NCBI GenBank assembly: GCA_033296885.1
Contig: MU863972.1
Coordinates: 62,001-126,000 of the forward strand
Length of the DNA: 64,000 bases
DNA from: Triangularia verruculosa
Lineage: Eukaryota > Ascomycota > Sordariomycetes > Sordariales > Podosporaceae
Reading direction: 5' to 3'
Part shown: positions 22,501 to 33,170 of the stretch, piece by piece
Layout of the letters: each line of letters starts with the position of its first letter
How positions within the stretch are numbered: the stretch's first letter is position 1
Made by a program: the position numbers and the translations under genes
Notes under the pieces: model-generated
What the model saw: the letters and a program-made list of their open reading frames with translations, nothing else
The model's database searches: none
Told to the model about the DNA's origin: nothing

Positions 22501-23070
22501 GGGAAGGGGCTCGAAGTGCTGGACGACAAAGCGGATGACTAAACGGAACCACTTCAGGCGTCGGGTGGCCGCGACGCGAAGGTCGGGCACGTCAAAGTCA
22601 TGAGTGAAACGTGTACATTCCTCTGGGTTTTTGTCGTGGTTAGCTATTTGGTTCTATGACAAACAGGAAAAAAGGCCGGCTGGTAGCTTACGTTCGAGGG
22701 CATCGCTCCCAATGTTGCTAATGTCCTGGATGGTCTTGGTCGGGCCAAAGACAAGGATGGGGTACTCGGGGAGATCGGGAGGTAGGATGTCGTGTCCACG
22801 GCACAGGTCGATGTATTGCTTCACGTGGGGGAAGGCGTGTCCCCATTCGGCCTGTTGAGTTGTTGAGGAACGGGTCAGTCTTGAGGTCTTGGTGACAGGT
22901 TGCTATGTGAAGGAGGGGAAGAGAGGAGGGTGAAAAGGTATACTTACAGTGCTGAAGCACTCAAAATTCATCCACGGCTCTTGACGCTGGGTGGAGAGAC
23001 GTTCATAGGTCGCGCGAACAGGGTCACGAAGGATGGGGGCCCAGTAGGCTTCCTGACCGTGTGACTGCAT
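19579..23070 (-). CDS. Large coiled-coil protein of unknown function
   Basis: Three minus-strand exons (23070-22948, 22851-22692, 22622-19579) encode 1108 residues to the first stop. The start ATG is the first in frame. The splice junctions keep the frame and have GTAAGT/GTAAGC donors and CAG acceptors. The N-terminal 370 residues look globular, with a repeated tryptophan/arginine pattern and hydrophobic helices (for example WFRLVIRFVVQHFEPL). A proline-rich, acidic, disordered middle follows. Then comes a highly charged coiled coil (about residues 620-870) with KKAQQKAKKQKQKAKQR and REKEEEEKRQEEERRRKQRE. A Pro/Ser/Val-rich tail ends at TAG 19579-19581. No family recognised. The frame continues past this TAG without further stop to 18616, so the natural product may be about 320 residues longer. 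Confidence 0.85.
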
Positions 23071-23449
23071 CTTAAAAGATATTGGGAGAGAAAATCGGAT
23101 GGTTGAAGGTGCCACGAGGCCTTTGTGAGAGATCGGATAAGGTTGGTGGGATGAGAAGTGATCGAAAGAAAAGAAGAGCAGAGAGACCAGGTATCTGTAT
23201 CGTCCGAAGATGAAGAAATCCGAACGTTGGCTTTGTCGATAGCCACGTGGTGGTTGTTATCAGATCTATCTCCTTGGTCAGGCAGACGATGATGCTATCA
23301 AATCTGAAGAGATTGTTAGCGTCTTTTGAAAAAGAAAAAATTGATTGAAGTGTGACAATGGGTTGAATGGGACGGACAGCTTTAGCTATCACGTGGCAGA
23401 TAAAAACAGAGAAGTTGCTCTTCGCGATAGGGCCTAAGAGATCGTCTTA

Positions 23450-23457
23450 TGACGTCA
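23450..23457. promoter_or_regulatory. CRE palindrome TGACGTCA (second copy)
   Basis: A perfect TGACGTCA followed by AAAAG, 380 bp upstream of the ATG at 23070. Together with the copy at 23739 it suggests bZIP control, though it may lie within a long 5' UTR if transcription starts near the TATA box at 24069. Confidence 0.45.
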
Positions 23458-23738
23458 AAAGAAAGTCCACAGCCCTTGAGGTAACTGAACGCCTGGTGAC
23501 AATCTTTCGACGGACATCGACTATCTCCTAAGAGCTCCCTAGGGGTCTTGGAAAACAGTCTCTGCCTTTCTGACCTCATGGTTAATGTAGCGGGTGATTT
23601 GAGAGTTCACGTACCGTTCTTATGAGGCGTTCACTGGTGGTGGTGTCAACAAGGTCGGTCGGTTGGTTGTTGTTTGGAGAAAAGACTTTGGTCGAAAGCG
23701 AGCTTGGTGATGGTAAATATGACAAGGCCCGTCGCTGA

Positions 23739-23746
23739 TGACGTCA
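23739..23746. promoter_or_regulatory. CRE palindrome TGACGTCA
   Basis: A perfect ATF/CREB-type bZIP site, followed by AAAGGAAG. It lies 669 bp upstream of the start of the large coiled-coil gene. A second identical palindrome is 289 bp nearer to that gene. Confidence 0.45.
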
Positions 23747-24068
23747 AAGGAAGGGTCAGCAAAGAGGAATTTTTCCCAAAGGCCAGTGGTCAAGTGATTG
23801 TTTACCTAGCCAAGAGAGAAGAGTGAGTTGGGCAAGAACGGCTGCTATCGCTGTCACGCTACCCACAGCAGATACTTGAGTACGGCAGGATCGACTCGTG
23901 CTGATGGCAGCTGGGGCAGCAGAGAATTTTCTTACCGAGTTGCTCTCCTGAAGGAGCACTGTTGTAGGCTTTACTCGCACTGTAGGTTGAAGAAGGAGTT
24001 TAGGTTTGGGAGGGCATGGGATCAAAAGGGCGGTGTCCTGGTTTGATGACTTTGTGATGCCGAAGAAT

Positions 24069-24078
24069 TTTTATATAG
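24069..24078 (-). promoter_or_regulatory. TATA box facing the coiled-coil gene
   Basis: Read on the minus strand the sequence is TATATAAAAA. It may mark the distal promoter of a transcript with a long, spliced 5' leader; donor-like GTAAGA and acceptor-like CCCCAG lie downstream near 23920-23935. Position and function are inferred. Confidence 0.3.
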
Positions 24079-25656
24079 GGGTTATCTTGCTATTCCGGCT
24101 GTTCACCTAACTGCTGATCTAGACATTCAGTCGGCAGTCGGCAAGCAGCACAAATCGGGGACATGTTGTCTCGACGATAGGCAAAGAATGTTGTCGAGTA
24201 AACAAACATACACGCCACGGATACGAGTCTCGGGAAAGCATTTATACAAGCCCCTGTCTGCTATCAGTACTTCTTTCTGTGATCGGCCATGCTCACATTT
24301 ATTGATGACTCTTCTAGTTCATTTAAATGTCATAGTGATGTGTAGTTTCTGAGTACAAGAAAGATCAGTCATCAAAGATTCATAAGCTCCATTCAGAGAC
24401 TGAGAGCCTTGAAGGTGTGTGGCCATGACTTGGTTGCCATACGGAATGATAATAGATCTCGCTGACAATGTTCCATTAAATCATAGATTGTGGACCCTTG
24501 TCTCCAGCATTGACATTGGAAGTCATAGAGGCCCATCATAATATTGATTCCGGCTAAGCTACATCGAACTGCATGACAAAGGATTCAACGTTTTCCTTGC
24601 GCAGAGGAGTCAATAAGGGGCACAAATGATCTCCCACAGCCACGAGCAAAGGCAATTACCTACGATTTAAGCTTCAAGCCCCCAGCGCCTCACCAGAATT
24701 AGGTATGATTAGGGCACCTTATCCAAGGGTGGCTCATACATATACTACTAGCTCTTGTGTGGATTTATAGATGAATCAGCTCCTGCAAGAAGTCGCCAGC
24801 CTCAGTGATCTCGGGGCGAATCTCCTAAATCCGTGTGTAGTTATCGCGTCATCGCCTATTATCGTCGAATGCTGACACTTTTCAACCAACAGTCACAGCA
24901 ATGCTATATCATAACCACAGAAGCTAGTAGACGTGTCCAATGAGACATGTACTGTCAGATCCAACACGCGCATCTGCATACACCGTAGATTTGCCAGAAT
25001 ATGACGTTAGCTTCGATGACAATAGCCCGGCCCAGCAAAGGGATAATTCCCGAATAAATCCAACAGAATCGCCTCACTAAGGTATCCCAACGGGCACTGT
25101 GCATAATCATCTAAGCAGCCGTCCCAAAAGCTGTAAAATACATTGGAGTGTAACACAGAGTTTGTCCCCAGTTTCCAGCTCATGAACCGAGGGCGGTCAA
25201 CGCCGTTCTTATACCCATGACTGACCACCTCGCTGTCATCAAATATATGATTTTTCGTTGCAACTACCAACTAACGAACCTGAAGATCCCCCCTTTCGGG
25301 CAATTTATCCATAGGTAGTTGGAGCTGGCTCAATCCTCCCCATCCGTTCTTTTCCATGTTTTGGAACCGGTCATCCAGCTGCCAGCACCGGCACATGCTA
25401 CCTCCCATCTACAGGAAACTCAGATCCTTCCGAGAGCGTCATGTAAGTGGAGGAGGCAATTGGAGATCGGTGGAGACTGGAGTAGATAGGTACGACGGTA
25501 GATGGCGATGGTAGGGTATCAATCCCATGTGTTCAACACAAACAACCTGCCGGGCCACCTCATGTACCGTCACCCGCTGCCGAAGTGCAGCGCACGGTTG
25601 CTGGGAAGGAATGGGACGGCTTGGGCCAAGATCTCCCCCCTCCTCCCGCGAGTGAA

Positions 25657-25678
25657 GTGTGTGTGTGTGTGTGTGTGT
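25657..25678. repeat. (GT)11 microsatellite
   Basis: Eleven uninterrupted GT units in an intergenic stretch. It is likely to vary in length among strains. Confidence 0.9.
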
Positions 25679-27598
25679 GGCCTGCCATGCCACGCCATCC
25701 CCCTGTTATTTAGTGTAGGAATGCCATGCCTCTGCTTTCCAGCATCTCGCACTAGCGTAGACGCTATTCGTCAGTGACTGCTCTTCACTGGTGCGGCAAG
25801 TAAATGTCGGGGGGGCGTGTGGAAAAGAGATGCAGGTCATGCGGTGCCACGGTACCATCATTACCACGTCCAGACAAGAACATAGCCAGATGGACAACTC
25901 CAAAAATCCCCCAGCACCAGCAGACATTCCCTGTCCATTTTATCTTACCAACTGGTTAGTACTCGCCAACAAGCCGCTACGTTGGGACGGCTGTTGTGTT
26001 TTTTCTGCTTGTTTCCGTAAGTGACAGAGGTGACAGGGTGTACAGTCGCATGGTTTGATAGTGCAGGCCATGGTGGCACCGCACCACGAGCGGGAGGAAC
26101 GGATGGAAGCGGTAAGCCCTCTTGAAGGGGCCATGGGAGGGGAGTGGTCAGCCAATATGGCAAAAGTATTCGCTTGCCCCAACAGGCTGATTGTAACCCT
26201 CTCAAGTGACCACCGCGTGCTCCCCCAGTCCCCTTGTTTGGCATTGGGTTTATCTCACACCAACACCGAAGAAGGCCAATTAAGTTTTGAGTGAAGTATT
26301 GACGGCGGAATGAAAAGTGCATATGTCGTTGGAGATGTGTGTAACCAGTCCAAAAGGCCCGATAAAAAGAAAAAGTCGCCGGTTGTCCTGTTTGTCCGAT
26401 TCTCCAAACCAACAGATTGTCTGACTCCAAAAATCCCCGAGTAAAATAACACATGGCACTTTATGTCCATATCAGGTGAAGCCCAGCAGCAGTAGCTAGT
26501 GGCTCCAATTGGCCGAGACCTCGAATCCTTCCAATTACCATCCAGCAATTGATCACATCGTAGGGGGACCCGAACAGGGAAACGTTTTCTCCTCGGTGAT
26601 GGGGCTGGGGGGCTGGGCATGGCAGGTCCCGCAGTCGATGGCAGCTCGCCAATGCTAACCGACCATGCCCAACCCCGCGTTATCAAGCTCTTGATCATCA
26701 TCTTCGAGGTCGAATGAACAGGTACAGGTTTAGTCTTCGTGCTTGGCCCCCCGCATCAAAGCCAAACATGTTCGTCAGAATGATCTGGCCATCTTTGAAC
26801 CAAGGAGCGGGTGGCTGTTCGACCGAACCTGTTCAACGGCGAACCGTCTCCGCACCAAGCATCAAGCATCCTCGCCCCCCCAGTCATCCATGCCATCCAG
26901 TCGGAGAGGGTCCGCTCTGGCTCCCCCGCGTTCTTCCTCCGATGAGGTCTGGCTCGGCATATCTTGGCGCCCGTGGCACCCCAAGCTTGGCCCTGAAGTT
27001 TCTGGTCCACCCTCCCGCAGATTCATTGCAAAAGGCGGTCCCAAATCTATCTGCCGAAACCAAGAAAAATGCAGAGAGTCTTGTCGTGCTGCCAATCTGC
27101 ACAAAGGCGGCGTCGCTACCTTCCTGATACCCCCCGCTAGCCCATCTGCTAGCATCGAGTTAGGCCCTCCCTCCATCTGGGGTACCCTTGTAGTGTTCGA
27201 TAGCAATGCTTCTACCAAGACCGTACCCGAACCGGTTATAGTCAACCGATGCCAGCATCATGGTACCTTCGCTCCCCAGTATGGGTGTAGTCGTGTACCA
27301 TATTCTGCTCACTACCTGGTCTGGATCCCACACCACCAGCCCAACGACAGGCACAACAGCTGCGAGGCTCCCAACTGGCTGGCCCTGGGCCCGGCCTGAG
27401 GCAACGCCTACCCTTATAAGTACCTTCCACCTGCAGCGTCCCCCCTCGTCGGGACTGTGAAAGTTCTCGTCTGTTGAGCTTTTCCTCCCCTCATCACCAC
27501 CTTGACCACCCCTCTACCAACCCGCATAGTTTACTCCGGTCCTTGGTAGCATCCATCTGGTGTCAACGTGTCATCGCAAGTCGGTAAACACCATCACC

Positions 27599-29330
27599 AT
27601 GGCCGACTCGGAGAAGGAAGTCGGTGAGTTGCCCGGTTCGTATTATGAAGTCGCTCTGAGAGTTGGTGCTTCAAGAGTCGCTCCAAGAGTTGCTCATAGA
27701 ACTCAGCGACTTGTCCGAGACAAATACTGACATTCTTCCATAGCCCAGCAGTCGATGCAGGAGCGCAACACTGCCTCCAAGGATGGCATGTCTTCCGAGG
27801 AGAACGACTTTGACTACACCGAGGAGGAGGAAGCCGCCGTCCGCCGCAAGATCGACTGGCACTGTGTCCCCCTCGTTACGCTTCTCTACATGTTGTGCTT
27901 CCTCGACCGCATCAACATCGGCAACGCGCGTATCCAGGGATTGGCTAAGGACCTCGACATCGCGACAGGCGTCCGTTTCAACTGGGCCCTCTCCATCTTC
28001 TACATCATCTACCTGCTCGTCGAGGTGCCCAGCAACATCCTCCTCAAGGCTATCGGACCGCGATTCTACCTGCCGCTTCTGGTGTGCGGCTTCGGTCTCG
28101 TCTCGCTGTGTACTGCCTTCGTCCATGATTTCACCGGCCTCATGGTTGCGCGTGCGTTCCTGGGTATCTTTGAAGGTGGTGCCATGCCTGGTATGGCTTT
28201 CTTCCTGAGCTGCTTCTACAAGCGCAATGAGCTGCTCTTCCGCATTGGCATCTACGTCTCGGCTGCCTCCATAGCAGGTGCTTTCGGTGGACTGCTGGCT
28301 GCCGCTCTCTCCAAGATTCCCGAATGGGGTGCCGCCGGCGCTCGAATCCACACCTGGCGCAACATCTTCTTCTTTGAGGGCCTCATTACCATCATCATCG
28401 GTCTTTTGGCCCCCATTTGGATGCCCACAGACCCGACTACCGCCTACTTCCTCAACGAGCGGGAGCGAAAGATTGCCGCCGAGCGTCTCTTGCGCGAGCA
28501 CAGGACTGACCCTGCCAAGAAGGTGACATGGAAGGATATCAAGGCGGCCGTTTTCTGCATCCACAACTACACCTGCGCCTTGGCCTTCTTCCTCATCAAC
28601 ATCACCGTTCAGGGTCTCTCGGTCTTCTTGCCCACCATCCTCAACGACCTCGGCTGGACCAACACGGAGGCACAACTGTACTCGGTGCCCCCCTATGTGT
28701 GCGCCTGCGTGGTCGCTATTCTGGTGGCATGGCTCAGCGACAAGTCCGGCCAGCGTGGTGTCTGGCTGGGCTCGTTTGCCTGCCTTGCCATTGCCGGCTT
28801 CGCCATTCTGCGGTGGGCTGAGGACAAAAACATTCGCTACATGGCTGTGTTCTTCGTCACCGTTGGTGCATTCCCCGGTGGTCCCGGCTTCCTGAGCTGG
28901 GCCATGAACAGTGAGTTGGACATACCCTGATGTCTGCAAGAGATTACCACTAACTTGGCTGAATAGACTCGGCGGGACCTTCGGTTCGTGCTATTACCAG
29001 TGCCTACGTCGTCACGCTCGGAACTATTGGTGGCATTGTGGCAACGTAAGTAGTCTCCCATGCTGCGAAGTGAGTTGTCTTCTCGAAACTAACATGTTGC
29101 GCAGCTGGACCTATATTTACACCGACGCACCCAAATACCACACTGGCCATACGATTAACCTGGTCGGTCAAATCATCACAGCGTGCTGTGCTCTCTTTGG
29201 CATCCTGTACTGCGCCCGCGAGAACCGCGTTCGTGCCGCAGGAAAGCGTGATCATCGGCTGGAGGGTCTGACCGAGGAAGAAGCCGAGGATCTCGGAAGC
29301 AGACACCCTCGTTTCCGCTACTGGACTTGA
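27599..29330 (+). CDS. MFS transporter, ACS (Dal5/Tna1-like) family
   Basis: Four exons (27599-27623, 27744-28910, 28967-29045, 29105-29330) encode 498 residues. The start ATG is in a strong context (accATGG), and the first exon of 25 nt codes for only MADSEKEV plus one base. The signature LDRINIGNARIQGL after the first membrane helix, the long cytosolic loop in the middle (ERKIAAERLLREHRTDP) and the WAMNNSAGPSVRAITSA element place it in the anion:cation symporter branch with yeast allantoate permease Dal5 and nicotinate permease Tna1. It should import a small organic anion or vitamin across the plasma membrane by proton symport; the substrate is unknown. It is followed head-to-tail by a second ACS-type transporter 1 kb downstream, with which it shares fold but not close sequence. 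Confidence 0.93.
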
Positions 29331-30324
29331 TTTCTGAAGTTGCGTGGGAGTGATCCATATCTGAGCCGTGTATCTATTGAGATCAGAACTTGGCATCTGG
29401 TTTACTTAGAGGAGAGGGACGGAGGTTGATGGTAATACCCAAATCCTATGCGCCGTTGCGCGCTCTACGAGAAACAAAACTTCTGTTTAGTCTGGCTTTA
29501 GTGACTATTCTTGTTGGTCTAACAGGTAGCACAACGGCCGTGGCGCACGGGAAGTGCTGAAAACGGGCGCCACACGATGCACCCAAGACCTTGGAGAAGC
29601 TTGTCATGGAGCCTCAGCCTGGGCATCAGCTAAACCGCAGCTCCCCAACCGCGCCAGTCACCGCATTTCGTTTGTAATGTATGGACCCCATTAGGTGTCG
29701 ATGCGGGGAGTTTCTCCAATCCAGGCGTATGCCGGCAACCGGTCGTATGCTTACTTCGGTGGTTTGATGTGCGAGTTGGCTTCGGCAGTTCCGTGCTTTC
29801 GCGGAAACAGGGAATACATTGAAGTCGAGCGCCACTGACAAGATCCGGGGAAGCGGAGCAAAGGCGATGACCAAGTACTAACCAAGCTTTTGTTAGCTCT
29901 GCATGATGCCGGAGGCGTTTGGTGGAGCAATCCACAGAATGGAATTTTGGAAATCCGGGGTAAATGGCGCTGACAAGGGATAGCTATTGGGCCGAGTGGG
30001 GAAGGCCTCGTGAGGAGAAGGGATCAGCGACTACTAGCGACATCATCACACCCAAGGCGACGGCGGGAGATGGTGCGGGAATGGCACGGAAGATGTCAGA
30101 GTGCAGACATGCGGTGACACCCGGGGAAAGGTTATCTCTGCGGGAATGTCTCATGCATAAGATCGTGCCTCCCAATCTCGAATGAGGAAGGAGAGACCAT
30201 TGACTAGAGTTGATTCAAAATCCCATGCGTCCCCCTCACTTCTTCGGCTTCACACCCAACACCTCCATCTCACCCCAATAAATCACCAATTATTTTGGTC
30301 TATTTTTGGACAATCGAACAGAAC
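29331..30324. other. Intergenic region between two MFS genes
   Basis: No gene is supported. It should contain the 3' flank of the first transporter and the promoter of the second. Confidence 0.5.
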
Positions 30325-31967
30325 ATGGACACCAAATCATCATCCATCAGTCACAACCATGCCGACCATCCAGCTCCCCCAAATAAAACACTCAGCAATC
30401 CCGAAAAACCACCGCCCAACGAGGACATCCAACACTTCCTGTCTCAATCCCCAGAATGGCACGCATCCTTCGAACGCACCCTCGTCCGCAAGATCGACCT
30501 CCGCCTCCTCCCCTGCCTGATCCTCATGTACCTCCTCAACTTCCTCGACCGCGCCAACCTCGCCCAAGCCCGCCAGGGTACGTTGGAAGCAGATCTCGGC
30601 ATGTCAGGCACCGACTTCAACTTTGCCACGTCCATCTTCTTCGTTTCCTACCTCGTCTTCCAGCTCCCCTCGAACCTTCTCATAACAAGAGTCAGGCCGA
30701 GCATCTATCTCACGGCGGCTATGTGCCTCTGGGGTGCTGTCTCCGCCTGCAGCGGGGCCACCCAGAATTTCGCGCAGTTGGTGGTGGTGAGGATTTTGCT
30801 GGGGTTCGTCGAGGCGCCGTTCTTTCCCGGTGCGGTGTTTTTGATGAGCAGTTGGTATACGAGGGCGGAGCTGACGAGGAGGATGTCGTATTTTTACTCG
30901 GGAAATGCGCTTGCCAATATGTTTGGAGGGCTGATAGGAGCAGCCGTCTTGGGGAAGATGGAGGGCGCGAGGGGAATTGCCGGATGGAGGTGGTTGTTTA
31001 TTATTGTCGGTTCAGACGCCAACAAGGACTAGAGAAATTACATGGCTAACGAGTTATTAGGAAGGTGTTATCACGATCGCGGTAGCTCTGATCGCCATGT
31101 GGGTTTTGCCCGACTACCCAAGCACGACTCGATGGCTCAGTCCACAAGAGCGAGAGTACGCTTCCTGGAGGCTTTTGGCGGACATCAATGAGTCTGACGA
31201 CCAAAACACCAAGACAGTTTGGCAAGGGGCCAAGCTCGCCTTGTTGGATTACCGCTTATACTTGTTTGTATTGCTTCAGCATCTCAGCTTGCTGTCGCAG
31301 ACATTCCAGTACTTCTTCCCCAGCATCGTCGGAACATTGGGTTATGGAAAGATCGAGACACTCTGGCTGACAGCCCCTGTCTGGTTCGCCACGTTTTTGA
31401 TTTCAGTGTGCGTTACTTGGACGTCGGCTCGAACAAAGGATCGCTCTTTGCATATCCTTGGGTTGATGCTCCTATCTGCGGTGGGCAATGCGATTGCTAC
31501 TGGCACCACTGTCCTCGGGGCGAGGTTCTTTGCCATGTTTCTCATGCCCATGGGGGCTGTTTCTGCCTGTGAGTTCTGCTTAATTATTTCGGGAGGCCGA
31601 AACTGATCAAATCAAATGAACAGATCAGATCATCTTGTCATGGGTCGCCAATTCGTTTCCCCGTCCCATGGTCAAGCGCGGCGCAGCGGTGGCCATCGCC
31701 AACATGGTGGGCAATACAGCTAGTATCTACGGCTCGTACATGTACCCTCAGACGGCGGCCCCGCAATATATCCCCGGCGGCAGCGCCAACTCGGTTATTT
31801 GTTTGCTTGTTGGATTATTGGCCATCGTGCTTCGATACTTACACAAGTGGGAGAATAAGAAATTGGCCGAGGCGGAAAGGGAGAGGGCGGAGAATCCTGA
31901 GAGCGGTGTCGTTTCGGACTCATCCGCTGGAGATGTGAGGGCTGATGGGTTCAGATATGTTTACTGA
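30325..31967 (+). CDS. MFS transporter, ACS (Dal5-like) family, second copy
   Basis: Three exons (30325-31005, 31061-31568, 31624-31967) encode 510 residues. MDTKSSSI at 30325 is preferred over an upstream in-frame methionine-like start because it follows an A-rich leader and gives the usual polar tail. The ACS signature NFLDRANLAQAR follows helix 1; GWRWLFIIEGVITIAVALI and ILSWVANSFPRP are also typical. The first intron must begin with GTCGGT to restore FIIEGVI; the standard GT two bases on would break the frame, so the donor is unusual. The second intron has GTGAGT and CAG. Twelve membrane helices are expected. Substrate unknown, probably an organic anion such as a vitamin, a sugar acid or allantoate. 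The gene is tandem to the preceding transporter, which may be an old duplication or functional grouping. Confidence 0.92.
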
Positions 31968-33170
31968 GCCTTAAGTCGAAAGAAGGTGGGACAGACATGG
32001 AAGGAATATTGAATATCATGGGGTCATTGACAGCCAGCTATTCTTGCTTTATGGTGAATCCAAAATGGCTCCTGTGATGGTGACATATGAGGTTTGGGAA
32101 ACGACCAAACTTGAAGCGACATCATCCAGTAGTCCAGTACATGATCCCTGCCTAGATAGATCGTCCAAGGGACCACGGCCATTAAGACATACAATTTTGA
32201 ACCCCCATCGGGGCCAGAACTAAAATCCTTTCCGCTGATTGGTAGGGTACAATACAGATTTCGTTGAACATGCCCGGTTGTGGGGGTGGGTCGGAAAGGT
32301 GGTCAGCCTGGCCGTCGGCAGAGACCAATATCGAGAAGCGGACGGGAGGATGATGTGCCTTACTGGCCGCTCGGCTACTACCGCACTCTTTTTTCTCCTT
32401 CCGCCACGTCGGTGTATTCAGTTGTGGAAAGGAAGAGGCAGAAACTGGCATGCGCGAGTTGTTGATGATGGATCTCGAATTAGGTCACGCAGGTGGCTAT
32501 ATACCTATCGAAACAAGCCAGTCACTTGAATAACAACCCAACCAGCATCACCGACACCCAGTTCCTTGGACTCGCTAATCACACATGACATCATCCCCTC
32601 CCGCGATCGCTTCCCTACTTTTGATTTAAATACCGAAGATTAAAATCGGAAAATAAAAAAGTAAATGGGGTGCAATAGCGCTTCCGACGTTCTGGACAAG
32701 AGGGACTTCGTCCCATGAGAGCTCAGATGTCGAGTCTTGGCAACTTGCGGCGCTTGCTATAGGCGGACTTCTGGCATCTGATTGGCTGACTGCCTGTCTT
32801 CGTCGACCAATCCGGAAGGAAGGACGGGGAGGGTGAAGCATTTGCAGCCATGAATCGAGGGCCTTCTCGATGCAATTCGTCAGCATCTAGCCATGTTCGC
32901 AGAATTTATCGTCTTGTGATTTTGGAGGAGGGAAGGGGGTGTCTCTCCTTGTTATCGAGGCATTAATCACATGAAATCGTCATTTTATTTTATTTTTCTC
33001 AAACTAACGTAGATACTCAAAACCAAGGCGGTCCCCAAGTAGGTCCTCCTTGTCTTCCTTTTTTTTCTTCTTCCTGGTTTGGCTCTGGCTCTGGCCCTGG
33101 CTCTGGCTCTTGTTCTCACAGGATCCCTTCCCTCACAGCACCCTACAGATGCAGTAATGTGGACTCTACG
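31968..33170. other. Intergenic region
   Basis: No gene is supported. Just before the next gene lies an imperfect hexamer repeat (GGCTCT)n at 33081-33110 and a T-rich run near 33058-33075. Confidence 0.45.
33081..33110. repeat. Imperfect GGCTCT hexamer repeat
   Basis: Five units of GGCTCT/GGCCCT in the leader of the Rhodopsin-domain gene, 60 bp before its ATG. Confidence 0.7.

Larger units (their letters stand above)
23071..27598. other. Gene-poor region, 4.5 kb
   Basis: No gene is supported. Besides the two CRE sites and the TATA box listed separately, it holds a GT microsatellite at 25657-25678. The longest frame, at 26743-27399 (218 codons), is proline/serine-rich without a domain and lies in the GC-rich promoter of the MFS gene. 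An 87-codon minus-strand frame at 25007-25270 lacks a start ATG at its 5' end. Confidence 0.5.

Noticed and set aside
23756..24025. Minus-strand 89-codon frame resembling a mitochondrial presequence
   Set aside because: It has no in-frame ATG at its 5' end and no continuation in the downstream sequence that I could join; it may be part of a spliced 5' UTR.
25007..25270. Minus-strand 87-codon frame in the gene-poor region
   Set aside because: First ATG leaves only 58 codons and there is no recognisable family or intron signal; kept as noise.
26743..27399. A 218-codon plus-strand frame before the first MFS gene
   Set aside because: Pro/Ser/Arg-rich without domain, overlapped by equally open frames on the other strand, and located in the expected promoter.
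27671..28939. A 422-codon open frame antisense to the first MFS gene
   Set aside because: It mirrors the sense codons of a clear transporter gene, has low complexity and no domain; GC-rich third positions open the antisense frame.
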